The notes beneath the pieces were generated by a model, which was given only the letters and a program-made list of their open reading frames with translations, did not search any database and was not told where the DNA came from. DNA of 64,000 nucleotides from Neonectria sp. B-13 (lineage: Eukaryota > Ascomycota > Sordariomycetes > Hypocreales > Nectriaceae), in contig NOKP01000005.1 in the NCBI GenBank assembly GCA_002682825.1, positions 1,736,001 through 1,800,000 on the forward strand. The letters are read 5' to 3'. The position numbers were made by a program, and so were the translations under genes. Below, one piece after another: positions 11,600 through 21,584 of the stretch (its first letter is position 1; every line of letters starts with the position of its first letter).

Positions 11600-12745
11600 T
11601 GTGCGTACGTGAGTTCCAAGTGTACAAGATTGCGATGTGGTCGCAAAGAGCTTCCGTGGTGGTTACTTGAATGTGAAGTAACCTGCTCAATGTCTGAACA
11701 GTTTGGACTGCATCAAATGAGCTATTTAGCCATGAATTTATAATCACGTACACGGTGTGAAGTTTGTCTGGGCTAACCACCTTAGAAGCATGCATGAGTC
11801 ATAAATACAGCCTTGCCAAGCATTACAGATCAATGGAGTTTACCATACGACCTGCTTTAGGACTTCTGAACTGCAGAGTAGCAGATCTGCATAGGATGGC
11901 CCGTGCATGGCTTTGAGGTCGTTTGATGTGATTGGGGTTTGGACCCAGGATGACCCGAAGCTGCGGACTGAGGAGGCCCGGCGGCCCGACTGCGCCGATA
12001 ATTTAGTTTCTCTTGTTTCTGTTATCTTCCCTCGCTTTCTATATTACCAAGCAGCTGCCTCTCGAGATTTGTTATGGTTGATTGAGAAGTTGGTCCGACA
12101 AGCGCTCGGAAGCCAATGCCACACCATGGGGACGGGTTGGTGGGACTGAGAGTCAGTTCCGCTATCGGACACTGTCCACATTTCCACCTTAGATACTAGG
12201 CATCTAGCGACAACAGCCTTTTCGCCTAGTCTGTATCTGTGCCTCATGGGTCATGCAGTTGATTGACGACGCCATTGTGACCAACCTGCAGCTGAACAAG
12301 TGACGCGTTAGAAGCTGAGGGAATCCTGCTGGAAAGATGGAGGGATTTGGCGGAGGGAGTTCTGTGGACGGGGCAAAAGTCAATAACTAGATTTTAAAAT
12401 CCAAAGATCTATCCCCTTGTTAAGCTCAGGCAAAGGAAATATGTAATTCAGTAGAATCGCGAAGAATTAGAAATAGTAGTTCAAATAGCAGTTTCAATAG
12501 TATAAGTAAATATATATATATATAATAATTATAGTATTTATAAAGATAATTAGAGTGATTATATATAAATAATTATAGTAAGTGAGGCTTTAATTATAGT
12601 GATTGTGTGGGTAGTTAAGGTGATCAATCTATAATAAGAAGGATATATAGTTAAAGTAGGTACATCATAGTTCTACCAGTTATAACCGCCTGGCCCCAAC
12701 CTAGGCCATGACACTCTGAGTGAGTATAAGTAGCCTGCCAATAGC
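11600..12745. other. Intergenic region with an AT-rich block
   Basis: No gene is supported. The stretch near 11900-12250 has unremarkable composition; from ~12370 to ~12660 it becomes strongly AT-rich (see the repeat entry). The MFS gene ends at 12746. Confidence 0.5.
12480..12660. repeat. AT-rich low-complexity block with repeated AATTATAGT motif
   Basis: About 180 bp almost free of C and G. The 9-mer AATTATAGT appears at 12527, 12571 and 12592, with related forms nearby, and there is a (TA)n run near 12511-12523. It sits 3' of the MFS gene and may be a mutated repeat or simple sequence; no coding remnant is visible. Confidence 0.6.
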
Positions 12746-14513
12746 TCACAGAAGTTCCTTTTCCTTATTATTTGCTTCATCGTGCTCTTCTTTGTCCATG
12801 CGAGCTGCCTCCGCGTTGCCATATAAGCCAATTTTGTACCAAGGTAGCGAGAAGACTCTGTCCATCGTTTCAAGTGACCGTCCGGCAGTCTCCGGAATGG
12901 TCATGACCACCCAGATACCACCGAGGACAGTGACGGCCGCAAACATCCAAAATGTTCCAGCCGAGCCCAGTCCGCCTTGGTCAGTCGGTAGCAGCATGTT
13001 CGGGACCGCTCTGCTGTTGCCATAAGAGTTGATGAAGTGTGTGCACATGACCAGCGAGGCGGAGGCGGCTCGGATGCGCAAGGGATACAGCTCTGCCGTC
13101 AGCAGATACTGCATGCTGTTCCAGCCCAGAGCCCAGCCAACGCCGGATATGTATACCATCGCGACGGCTCCAGTGCCCGCCCGACTCTGGGAGGCTGTTA
13201 GGTCGTTTGTGTCGTGGGTGACCTCTGGAACTGCTGTGAGGTATGCGGCCACGTAGATCATCGAGACGGACTGTAAGGCAATCCCGAGGAGCAATGAGCG
13301 TTTGCGTCCGATGACATCAACCAAAAACAGCGCGCAAATCAGCGCGGCAACCAGTTTGACGACTCCAAAGATGGCCGTCGAAAGCAGCGACTCGTTCTGG
13401 CCCGTGATTCCCAGGATGGCAAAGAGATTGACAGCGTAGACCGTGATGGATGGTCCTCCAGACCACTGCGATAGAAGCTGACCCATGAGGCCGATGTATA
13501 TTCGGTACAGGTTACTGGGAACCAGGAACATCTCCTTCATGAGCCCTGTAAATCCGATGCCAGAACTCAATTCCATCTCTTCGAGGAGCGCTGTCTCGAT
13601 GCCGTTGATCTCGCGGACGAGGTAAGGGTGATCAGTTGGCAAATTTCTGATTCGTGACAAATTAATTAAGGCAGACTCAGTCTTGCCTACCTTGACCAGG
13701 TATCGTGGTGATTCGTAGTTGAAAAAGGAGAGAGCGAGAATAATTCCGGCAAACATGAGGTGTAGAGAGGTTGGAATGAGCTGTGGCAATGAATCAGTCA
13801 TTGCAACTCTAGAAGACGGGAATCGTAGTACGAGACTTAACTCACCCAACGAGCTGGTCCGTCGGCCAAGTTCAATGAACAGCCCCAGTTTGCAAAGTAT
13901 GCCAGCACAATACCAATGTACACCGACCCGGTAAAGAAGCAGGTACACAGGCCCCGGATGGAGGCAGGAGAAATTTCCGCCAGATAAACAGGGGCCACGA
14001 CAGTGGTTTGCCCAATACCGAGGCCGGCGATGAATCTTCCTGCGTATACTGCACCCAGACTGCCACTGCTCGCCATAAAAATGACGATGCCCAGGATCCA
14101 GAGAGCACAGAGCAGTCGTGTAGCCCAGATCCTACCTATTCGGTCGCAAGTTACGGAAGCCCTGTTTATCGCAAGTCAATTCAGCTCGATGTCGATGTAC
14201 ATGTGCATCTTGCAGTTCAGGGGGAGGGGATATCTTACAGCAATGCTCCCCCGACACTCCCAATATTGACCATGGCGACAACATTGCCTTTGATGTTGGC
14301 AAAGTCAGAGGACTCAAGTAGATCGACATCGATTGACCGCTGGAAATCTTTTGACGCAAACACTCCACTGATGAGTCCTTCGTCGATACCTCGTGCCGCG
14401 CCCATCAGGCTGAAAGAGCAGACTGCGAGCCATAACCTCCAGTTGAAAATTTGAGGCGGAGCTTCGCCGCGATACAGCTTGAAGATGTTGACGGGCTTCT
14501 TTGCACCGGCCAT
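12746..14513 (-). CDS. MFS sugar/quinate-type permease
   Basis: Three exons (14513-14239, 14161-13846, 13780-12746) give 541 residues with a 12-helix major facilitator layout. Sugar-porter signatures include GRFIAGLGIG in helix 4, YLAEISPASIRG after it, ESPRYLVKVGK before the central loop, DVIGRKRSL and PETAGRSLETMD near the end. The stretch GITGQNESLLSTAIFGVVK is characteristic of the fungal quinate-permease-like branch of sugar porters. It would sit in the plasma membrane and import a sugar, polyol or cyclitol acid with protons. It is divergent from the Zn2Cys6 gene at 15066, which is the natural candidate regulator. The exact substrate is inferred only from subfamily resemblance. Confidence 0.9.
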
Positions 14514-15065
14514 GATGGTTTCTTTCTGGGAAAATGGATTGTCAAAAGAAATGAAAGCCCCGAATCCAGAGAAGGTCCGTGTAGGTAATTCGGAGATGAT
14601 TAGATTTATCGTAGGAACAGATGGTGCTTAGTGGAATGACACTTGACCAGCAAACAGAAGGCGAAGGCCTCGGCTTATATATCACCAGTTCTCCATGGCA
14701 ACACATCCAAACCCCGTGGGGTTGAGTGGAGTGATTGGGGCTGCAATTCGAAGGGAATCAAATGACGTTGCAAGGACGTCCGTTCATTGCTATGCAATCA
14801 ACACAAGCTCGGTGAACCGCCCCACTGCTCGCTATGGAGGACTCGAACAGGAGACGAACGGTTGTCATATCTAACGCTTAGCTGCAATTATCTCGGCGAC
14901 GTCGCTATGAACCCCCTTTTAGGTGTTAGTGTGGTCTCGATAGGCTCTTGCTGACTCGTTGAGCTGTGGAGCCATAGTTGAACTGCGGGGTGTAGACTCT
15001 CCCTCATCCAACACTCCGAATTTCCAAGTCACTCCACCTTGATATCATCAACTCAACAATATTTT
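14514..15065. promoter_or_regulatory. Shared divergent promoter of MFS permease and Zn2Cys6 gene
   Basis: About 550 bp. A TATA-like element reading TATATAA on the minus strand (14675-14682) sits ~165 bp upstream of the permease ATG. No clear inverted CGG triplet pair was found by eye. Confidence 0.45.
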
Positions 15066-17080
15066 ATGAGACCTTCATTAACAGGCGTAAAGATGCCAGA
15101 AGCTCGCAGGCGCAATCGCACTTTCACAGGTTGTCTGACCTGCCGGCGCCGCAAGGTCAAATGCCCGGAGGGTTCCCGGCCGTGTGGGGCCTGTCACCGG
15201 CTGAGCCTCGAGTGCGTATCGCCGTTTCAAAACAACATGAGGCTCACGGGGAGAAATCCATCGACCGGCAAGGTCGGCGTTTTGCCTGTATCTGTGCCCA
15301 GCCTGCCCCTTGTATCTTCGCCGAGCAACGTCGAAATAGGGCAAGGCGCCGACTTGGAGCTGTCATCGGCGAGTCTGGCGTTGAAGTTTGGGGACTTGGA
15401 TCAGACAACGCACCTACAATCTGGTACCACTGGTTGCGATCCTTTCTGTTTCCTAGCACCTTCTGCTATGGAAGACCTGGGCCCTCTTTTTGACTGGCAG
15501 TTTGACTCCCTTGGTGGACCCGGGTATCAGGCCGATGCTCACGCGACCAACGCGAACCATGACAGTGATGGAGTATTCTCATGGAGCTCGCTCGATCCGC
15601 TACACACGTCGCCATCTCTGGATTCAGCGCGTTTCGATATCTCATTTAATCGTGGACTACATCATGACCAAACACTTGCGCCAACCCTGTTACGGAGCCC
15701 CGAAGAGTACAACCCCAGCGTATCCTCTGCCCGAATGGAAGTATTGGCGCTGCGCCACTACACGCAGGAAATGTCGACATTTTTGACCGTCAAAGGAGCG
15801 CAGTGGAACATATTCGCATACTTCTTCAGCTGTGCACAGCACTTCTCTCACTCGCCTCTCAGAAGCAGCCTTGTCGCCTGGGCTGGCACACACCTTTCCA
15901 TCAAGGATGGAATACCATCAGAGTTGGCCATGAAGCATTATGCGGCTGCTTCAGAGAAAATTTCTAGCCTGTCAAGGGAGCTTAGCAGCGACCATGCCCC
16001 ACGAGACGGCACTTCCGCGTCTTTGACGCTGGCGTCGCACGCCCGGATGTTCTTCTCGGTGTCTTTCCTCCTCTGTCAGTGCGACATAATCATGTCAAAC
16101 CACTCGGCGTTCATGCAGCGCATGAAGGGTTTGAAGAGGCTGATAGGCTCTTCAGAAAGCCTAATACCCAACCTCCTCTCTGGAATTGAGTACCGATTGC
16201 TCCTTTGGTTGTCGTACCTCGACGTGCGGGCATCTGCGTTCCGCGTCAGCAACGTTCAAAAAGAGGCTGCAGAAGATGACAAGACATTGCTAGATATAAT
16301 CACTGAGAGGGAGGACTCTCTGTCTCTGTACTTGAAAAGCCGATCGTATCTGAGTGACGGCTTTGGAGAGGATTATCCCAGCAGCGAGTTGCGGGGCGAC
16401 ATGTTACAAGATACAGTCAACGTCAGATTTCTAGAGACAATGTCGTTGATCAGTCGTATCCAATCTCTGGACAATGAAATTAGATCGGGCGTTGCTGTTA
16501 TGGATGGAAATGCAGCCCCGTTGCATGGGGCCGACGTGGCTGAGATACGATGCCTGCTACTCGGCATTGCAAAGGTTTGTTTACACAGAAACCTACCAGA
16601 ACAGGGTGCTAACATATCAAGCAGGAATGTGATCTCGCACTTGGAGGGTTCCAGATCAAAGGTGGACTACATCTCACCCGCTCTTCTTACCACTGGCTCA
16701 ACCTCAAATCCACTCACAACTGCGCTCTAATTCTCCTCAACCGGGTCCTTCTTCCCACGACGCTCGCAGACCCGACGTCCCAAGTCGCTGCGCGCGAGAT
16801 TCTCAGAACTACTCTTAAGCTCCGCGATGCAAAAATGCTACACAATCCACACTCGGTGTTTTCTGTTTTCCCAATCTTCGTCGCGGGGACAGAGGTGGAT
16901 GACGAGGTGTACCAAGACTGGGTACTGCAGCTTCTCGAGGGATTCCGAGACTGGGGATTACATGCGCAAAAGGCAGCTCAGATACTCAGGACTCTGATAA
17001 AGAGAAAAAGGGAGGAGAAGCGACGGGTTGATATCCATGACATGATGGATGATGAGGGTGTGGTGCCTCTAATTGTATGA
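15066..17080 (+). CDS. Zn2Cys6 transcription factor
   Basis: Two exons (15066-16574 and 16625-17080) give 654 residues. The binuclear zinc cluster is at residues 23-50 (C-x2-C-x6-C-x6-C-x2-C-x6-C, from GCLTCRRRKVKC to LSLEC), preceded by a basic arm RRRNRTFTG. The rest is the 'fungal specific transcription factor domain 2' type of helical region, with ALRHYTQEMSTFLTVKG near residue 220 being characteristic. No long coiled coil is visible. It is nuclear and DNA-binding. The ATG at 15066 is used; an in-frame ATG at 15093 (MPEARRRN) would serve equally well. It is divergent from the MFS permease and upstream of the amidase, so it may control both. Confidence 0.9.
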
Positions 17081-17609
17081 CTAAAACGTGTAATATGCTC
17101 AGGCGGATCATCCATGTTTGAACATCTGATTTCCCTTCAAGTACTACCTCGTTGTTGACATGATCCCCCACTTTATAAAAATGAACCATGGACTCATAAA
17201 AGCCTTTCAATGGTACATACAATACTTGAAGAAGAGGGAGAATATGCAAAGGACAGCACAATGATGTCATTGCCGACAAACTCCTAAATCACTACAAGGG
17301 AAACATCTAGTAAATAAATATGCTTCAATAACAACAAAAGCACGGCCGAGGTGTTTGGTGATCGCGTCGTCGGCTTAAACCCCCTAATGTAGCATAGTGA
17401 TGGCTTATTAGTGGAGAAATTGTCAAGTCCGACCGCGGAGTCCTGAGCTGGACTCCGATGGCTTTACGGATACTTGCCCCTCATTGCCTGATCCCAGTTT
17501 CCCAGTCCAGTCCAGCCAGCATACTTAATAGCAGCGACCCATATTGATTCAAGCCTCGTGAGTTCTCTCTCGTGCACCACACGGCCCATACAGTCAAGCT
17601 CTCGTCATC
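17081..17609. other. Intergenic region, amidase promoter
   Basis: About 530 bp; only chance frames. The final ~100 bp form the amidase leader. No named element recognised. Confidence 0.4.
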
Positions 17610-19260
17610 ATGCCTTCAGAAGTGAATAGACAGGTTGGCGACACTGGCACTGCCAAGCTGAACAGACTCTCTGCGACTCAAATCCACGAGTTGATTAGAA
17701 GAGGCGACGTCACCACCGAACAATATTCTCGTGCCCTTATTCAGCGATTTGACGAGAGAGATGATGATGTGCACGCCTGGGTTCACTTTGACAAAGATGC
17801 CATCATTTCTCAGGCCAAAGCGCTCGACCGTGTTCCTTTGGACATGAGGGGGCCGCTTCATGGTGTCGCCGTCGGAATCAAGGATATCTTACTTACAAAG
17901 GGTAATTTCCACTACTGTCTTCATAAACTTGTGCTGAATTTGGACCCCGTCAAATATAGATATGCCAACAAGATACAACTCTGCCATCCATAAAGACGAT
18001 GGGAACTCTCCAGTGGACTCCGCAGCTGTCGCCGTTCTCCGCGCTGCTGGTGCACTCATCCTCGGCAAGACTGCCACGACTGAGTTTGCAGCTACCACAG
18101 TAGGCACGCCATGTACGAATGCACACAACCCGCGTTATTCGCCGGGCGGATCGTCATCAGGCTCTGCTGCGGCAGTGGCAGACTTCCAGGTGCCAGTCGC
18201 CGTCGGGACGCAGACCGGGGGAAGCATTGTGCGCCCTGGATCCTATAACGGCGTCTATGCCTTCAAGGTATGGTGCATGTCAGCTCCGAGAATTGTACAA
18301 AGGGAAACTGATTTAGCTGATGAATGGAGCCGACATGGGGACTCGTGTCGACTGAAGGTGTCGGTCGATATTCCATCACTTGCGACACGGTCGGTTTCTT
18401 CTCTAACACAGTTGACGATCTAGACCTTCTGGCCAGAGTATTCCGACTCAACTTGGACACTAAACCTCTACTAAAGGGCTTCGAAATTAGGGGAGCTAAG
18501 ATTGCCTTAATTAAAACGCACGTTTGGGATCAGGCAGGCCCAGGTACACAGGCAGCATGGGATAAGTCTCGTTTGCTTTTACGCGAGGCAGGGGCGGTGC
18601 TGGAAGATGCCGAGCTTCCCGAGGAGTTTGCACGATGCCACCGTTGGCGGGAGATTGTGGCCGCTGGTGAAGCTCGATCAGCCTTTCTCTCTAGTAAGCA
18701 CCTTGGCACAATGATGCGCACACAGGTTGAGTCCTAACCACGATACCTCTGTCCCCTTCCCTGCTCTCCACATAGGCTGATCTATCTGGACAGAGTATGT
18801 CCAGTCTGCGGATACGCTACACCCGGCTTTAAGAGCCTTTGTAGAAGAAAAGAACAGCCCTAGCTGTAGGGAATTGCTTGACGCGTATGACAACGTGGCC
18901 GAGCTTCGCAAGAAATGGGACCAGATCGCTCGACATTATGATGCTATCATCACACCCAGCGTGACTGACGAGGCGCCGGAAGGACTTGGGGACACGGGCA
19001 GCGCAGTAAGTCATGTACCCTATCACACAACCTGTCAACTTAACACTTGCACGCTTGAGAAGCTGACATCCCATTAAATAACACAGGTGTTCAACGCTAT
19101 GTGGACCATTCTACACTCTCCAACCCTTCATATCCCTGGATTCTCAGGCAAAAACAAACTTCCAATAGGTCTCAGCGTGGTGGGAGGTCGTTACACCGAT
19201 ATTGAGGTTCTTAGAGCGGGTAGGAGCATTAGCGTTCTATTCCAGGGAGGAATTAAATAG
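17610..19260 (+). CDS. Amidase-signature family hydrolase
   Basis: Five exons (17610-17901, 17960-18267, 18330-18693, 18794-19005, 19087-19260) give 449 residues. The Ser-cisSer-Lys triad of the amidase signature family is visible: Lys91 in GIKDIL, the GGSSSGS loop at 160-166, and Ser186 in GTQTGGSIVRPGS. These enzymes hydrolyse carboxamides to acid and ammonia in the cytosol. The third intron is longer than the others (100 bp) and was placed so that frames rejoin as FLSKYVQSADTLHP; this junction is the least certain. The product ends soon after GLSVVGGRYTDIEVL, slightly short of many relatives. Neighbours (permease, regulator, agmatine deiminase) suggest nitrogen scavenging; the substrate is unknown. 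Confidence 0.85.
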
Positions 19261-20138
19261 ACCTTAAGATAGGTTGTTTATGCAGTAATCGGCTTAAAGG
19301 AAACCATTGAGCAAAAGACCATTGAGCACAGAGATTAGACGCTAAAAAGACGGACCCAGATAGCCTCCCTTTATAACCTAATAGCTTTAGTCTCTATCTA
19401 TTTTGTTTGCGGGATGCACACTTCAGTGTAAAGACACCACCCAGGAAAATGCTGTCTTAGCACAGTCGGATTGAGAAGAAAGAAACGGCGATTGCGGAGG
19501 CCCAAGAGAGGGTAAGGAGATAACTTCAAGACCCCAATTATGATCAGAAGAAGGAGAATTCAGCAGTAGTCAAAGATAGTCATGAATGTCAAAATTGACT
19601 GTGGCAGCAGCTGATATCACAGTAATGAGTAAGACAGTAAAAGCACAGCCCAAACAAGTAGTAAAATTCATGAAGAAGAAAGAGATGATGTGCCAATAAG
19701 TGGCAGTCTCAGTCCCTTAACCGCCCTTGCTAGCATTAAAAACCAGATGTTAAAATACTCTAACACACTATACCTAGTAATATAATAAGGCTTAGCTTGC
19801 AAGTACTGCAGCCTTTCTGTTGACACGGTTGGAGGGCTTGCTTTGTCTTGTTCGTGACCACTGCACCGCAAATTAGTGTTGAAGGTCGGAAACAGCTGAT
19901 GCTACGCCTCAAACTCAATCGCTAAATAGATATAGTGAACCTGGTTGTTGTCTTGGCACACGGCAAGCCTGAGGCATCAGCTATACGAGGTAAAAGCCGC
20001 TCATCTCACTCTTAGCTCCAAATTGAACTTTCTTAATCAACATCTTCCCATATCCCGCCACAAGCCGCTGTACGGTCGGCATAAATTGGCTTTGGCCAAA
20101 TTTTATTAGTGTTACAATACTTTTATTCATCCTCAGCC
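19261..20138. other. Intergenic region with possible decayed element
   Basis: Nearly 880 bp with no intact gene. Around 19470-19580 a reading frame interrupted by stops has a Lys/Glu/Gln-rich stretch (AEAQERV...), the kind seen in retroelement polyproteins, but it is too short and broken to identify. An imperfect inverted repeat occurs at 19894-19912 / 19970-19982. Confidence 0.35.
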
Positions 20139-21305
20139 ATGGTTTTTCGCCGCCTCCTTGCAAGCAGTGCATGCCAATCGACTGCGAGACTGTCATTCCG
20201 CTCTTCTACTGCTTGCTCAAGCTCCTTTTCGACGTCAACGCCACGATTCTACAGCTCGTCTTACCAAACCTTGCCAAATGTTCAACGGCCAAAATCTCTC
20301 TATTCCATGCCAGCAGAGTGGGAACCACATGTCCAGACAATCACCGTATGGCCAGACCCGACTTCCTTACCAGAGAATGACGCCTTGTCCTCAGCACGCT
20401 TGGAAGTCTCAGCCATCGCAAACGCAATAGCCCAGTTCGAGCCAGTCACAATGTACACGCGGCCTGAACATGTGAGGCTAGCACAAGATACTGTCTCCCA
20501 AAAGGTTACGGTTGTTGGCCTCGAGGCATGTCATCTATGGGTTCGCGACAGTGGGCCAATATTCGTCAAGAACATGGACAATGGAAAAACTACGGCGCTG
20601 AGCATGAATTTCAACTACTGGGGCGGAAAACTCCCCCGAGACGGCGACGAGAATGTTGCAAAGCACATTGCCTCAGCAACGAGTAACCCCCTCTTCGTTG
20701 CACCATTTCAGGCCGAAGGAGGTGCGATTGAGGTGGACGGCGAAGGGACATTGTTGGCTACTGAAAGTTCAATCATCAACACCAACCGAAACCCAGGACT
20801 GAGCAAACAACAGCTCGAAGACCACTTCAATCTCACTTTGGGAGTCAAGAAAACAATATGGCTTCCGGGAGTCAGAGACTACGACCTAACGGACTATCAT
20901 ATCGATGCTTTGGCGCGGTTCCTCACTCCTGGGACTGTCTTGCTCGGGAAGCCGCCAGCCAATGCCCACAACTCTGTGGTCAACGCTTACCGAGAAGCGA
21001 GAGACGTTCTCGACCAGGAAACAGACAGCCAGGGAAGACGGCTTCACATTGTGGAAGTTATGGAACCTGATTTGGCGAAAATCCCAGAAGTCCATTTTGG
21101 TTACACTATCGCCTCCTACACCAACTATCTCGTGGTCAACGGGGGGGTGATTGTGCCTCGGTTCAATGTTGGGGAGGCAGATGATCAGGCGGTTGAACTA
21201 TTCCGTGAGCATTTTCCTGATCGACAAATTGTTCAGGTGGATATCAACACGCTGCCAAAAATGGGCGGTGGGATTCACTGTGCGACACAACAGGTAGTAG
21301 CATAA
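20139..21305 (+). CDS. Agmatine deiminase / PPAD-family enzyme
   Basis: A single exon of 388 residues. It matches agmatine deiminases (agmatine + water to N-carbamoylputrescine + ammonia): MPAEWEPHVQTITVWP at the start of the catalytic domain, HLWVRDSGPIF, FQAEGGAIEVDGEGTLL, DLTDYHIDALARF, and the C-terminal GGGIHCATQQ with the nucleophilic Cys at about 381. The first ~45 residues are rich in Arg and Ser with no acidic residue (MVFRRLLASSACQS and onward), which looks like a mitochondrial presequence; most relatives lack one. The start is the first ATG. The amidase upstream may share a nitrogen-recovery role, but it is not of the nitrilase type that normally hydrolyses N-carbamoylputrescine. 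Confidence 0.9.
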   Translation: MVFRRLLASSACQSTARLSFRSSTACSSSFSTSTPRFYSSSYQTLPNVQRPKSLYSMPAEWEPHVQTITVWPDPTSLPENDALSSARLEVSAIANAIAQFEPVTMYTRPEHVRLAQDTVSQKVTVVGLEACHLWVRDSGPIFVKNMDNGKTTALSMNFNYWGGKLPRDGDENVAKHIASATSNPLFVAPFQAEGGAIEVDGEGTLLATESSIINTNRNPGLSKQQLEDHFNLTLGVKKTIWLPGVRDYDLTDYHIDALARFLTPGTVLLGKPPANAHNSVVNAYREARDVLDQETDSQGRRLHIVEVMEPDLAKIPEVHFGYTIASYTNYLVVNGGVIVPRFNVGEADDQAVELFREHFPDRQIVQVDINTLPKMGGGIHCATQQVVA

Positions 21306-21584
21306 GGAGCTAAAACTATTATGAATCTCATCTTCAACCTTATTTGTATATAATGGCTAAGAATCGCAACTCATTGTTACGTTAGTGGTAACCCAACAGT
21401 AATGAGCCTACCCTACACCATCAGACTCAACCCAAGTCACGGCGCATATGTCTGCCTCACTCGAGGCGCAGCCTGATTTGAAATTCGAACCTAATTGGTT
21501 ATTGAGGATCAGCTGGTTGCCTCCTCGGTTCTTTTTCTCTCATCTTTCCTCTCCAACTCATCTTCAACAACTACTGGGTCAAGA

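Noticed and set aside
19470..19580. Retroelement-like Lys/Glu-rich fragment
   Set aside because: Too short and interrupted to assign; kept only as a note on the intergenic region.
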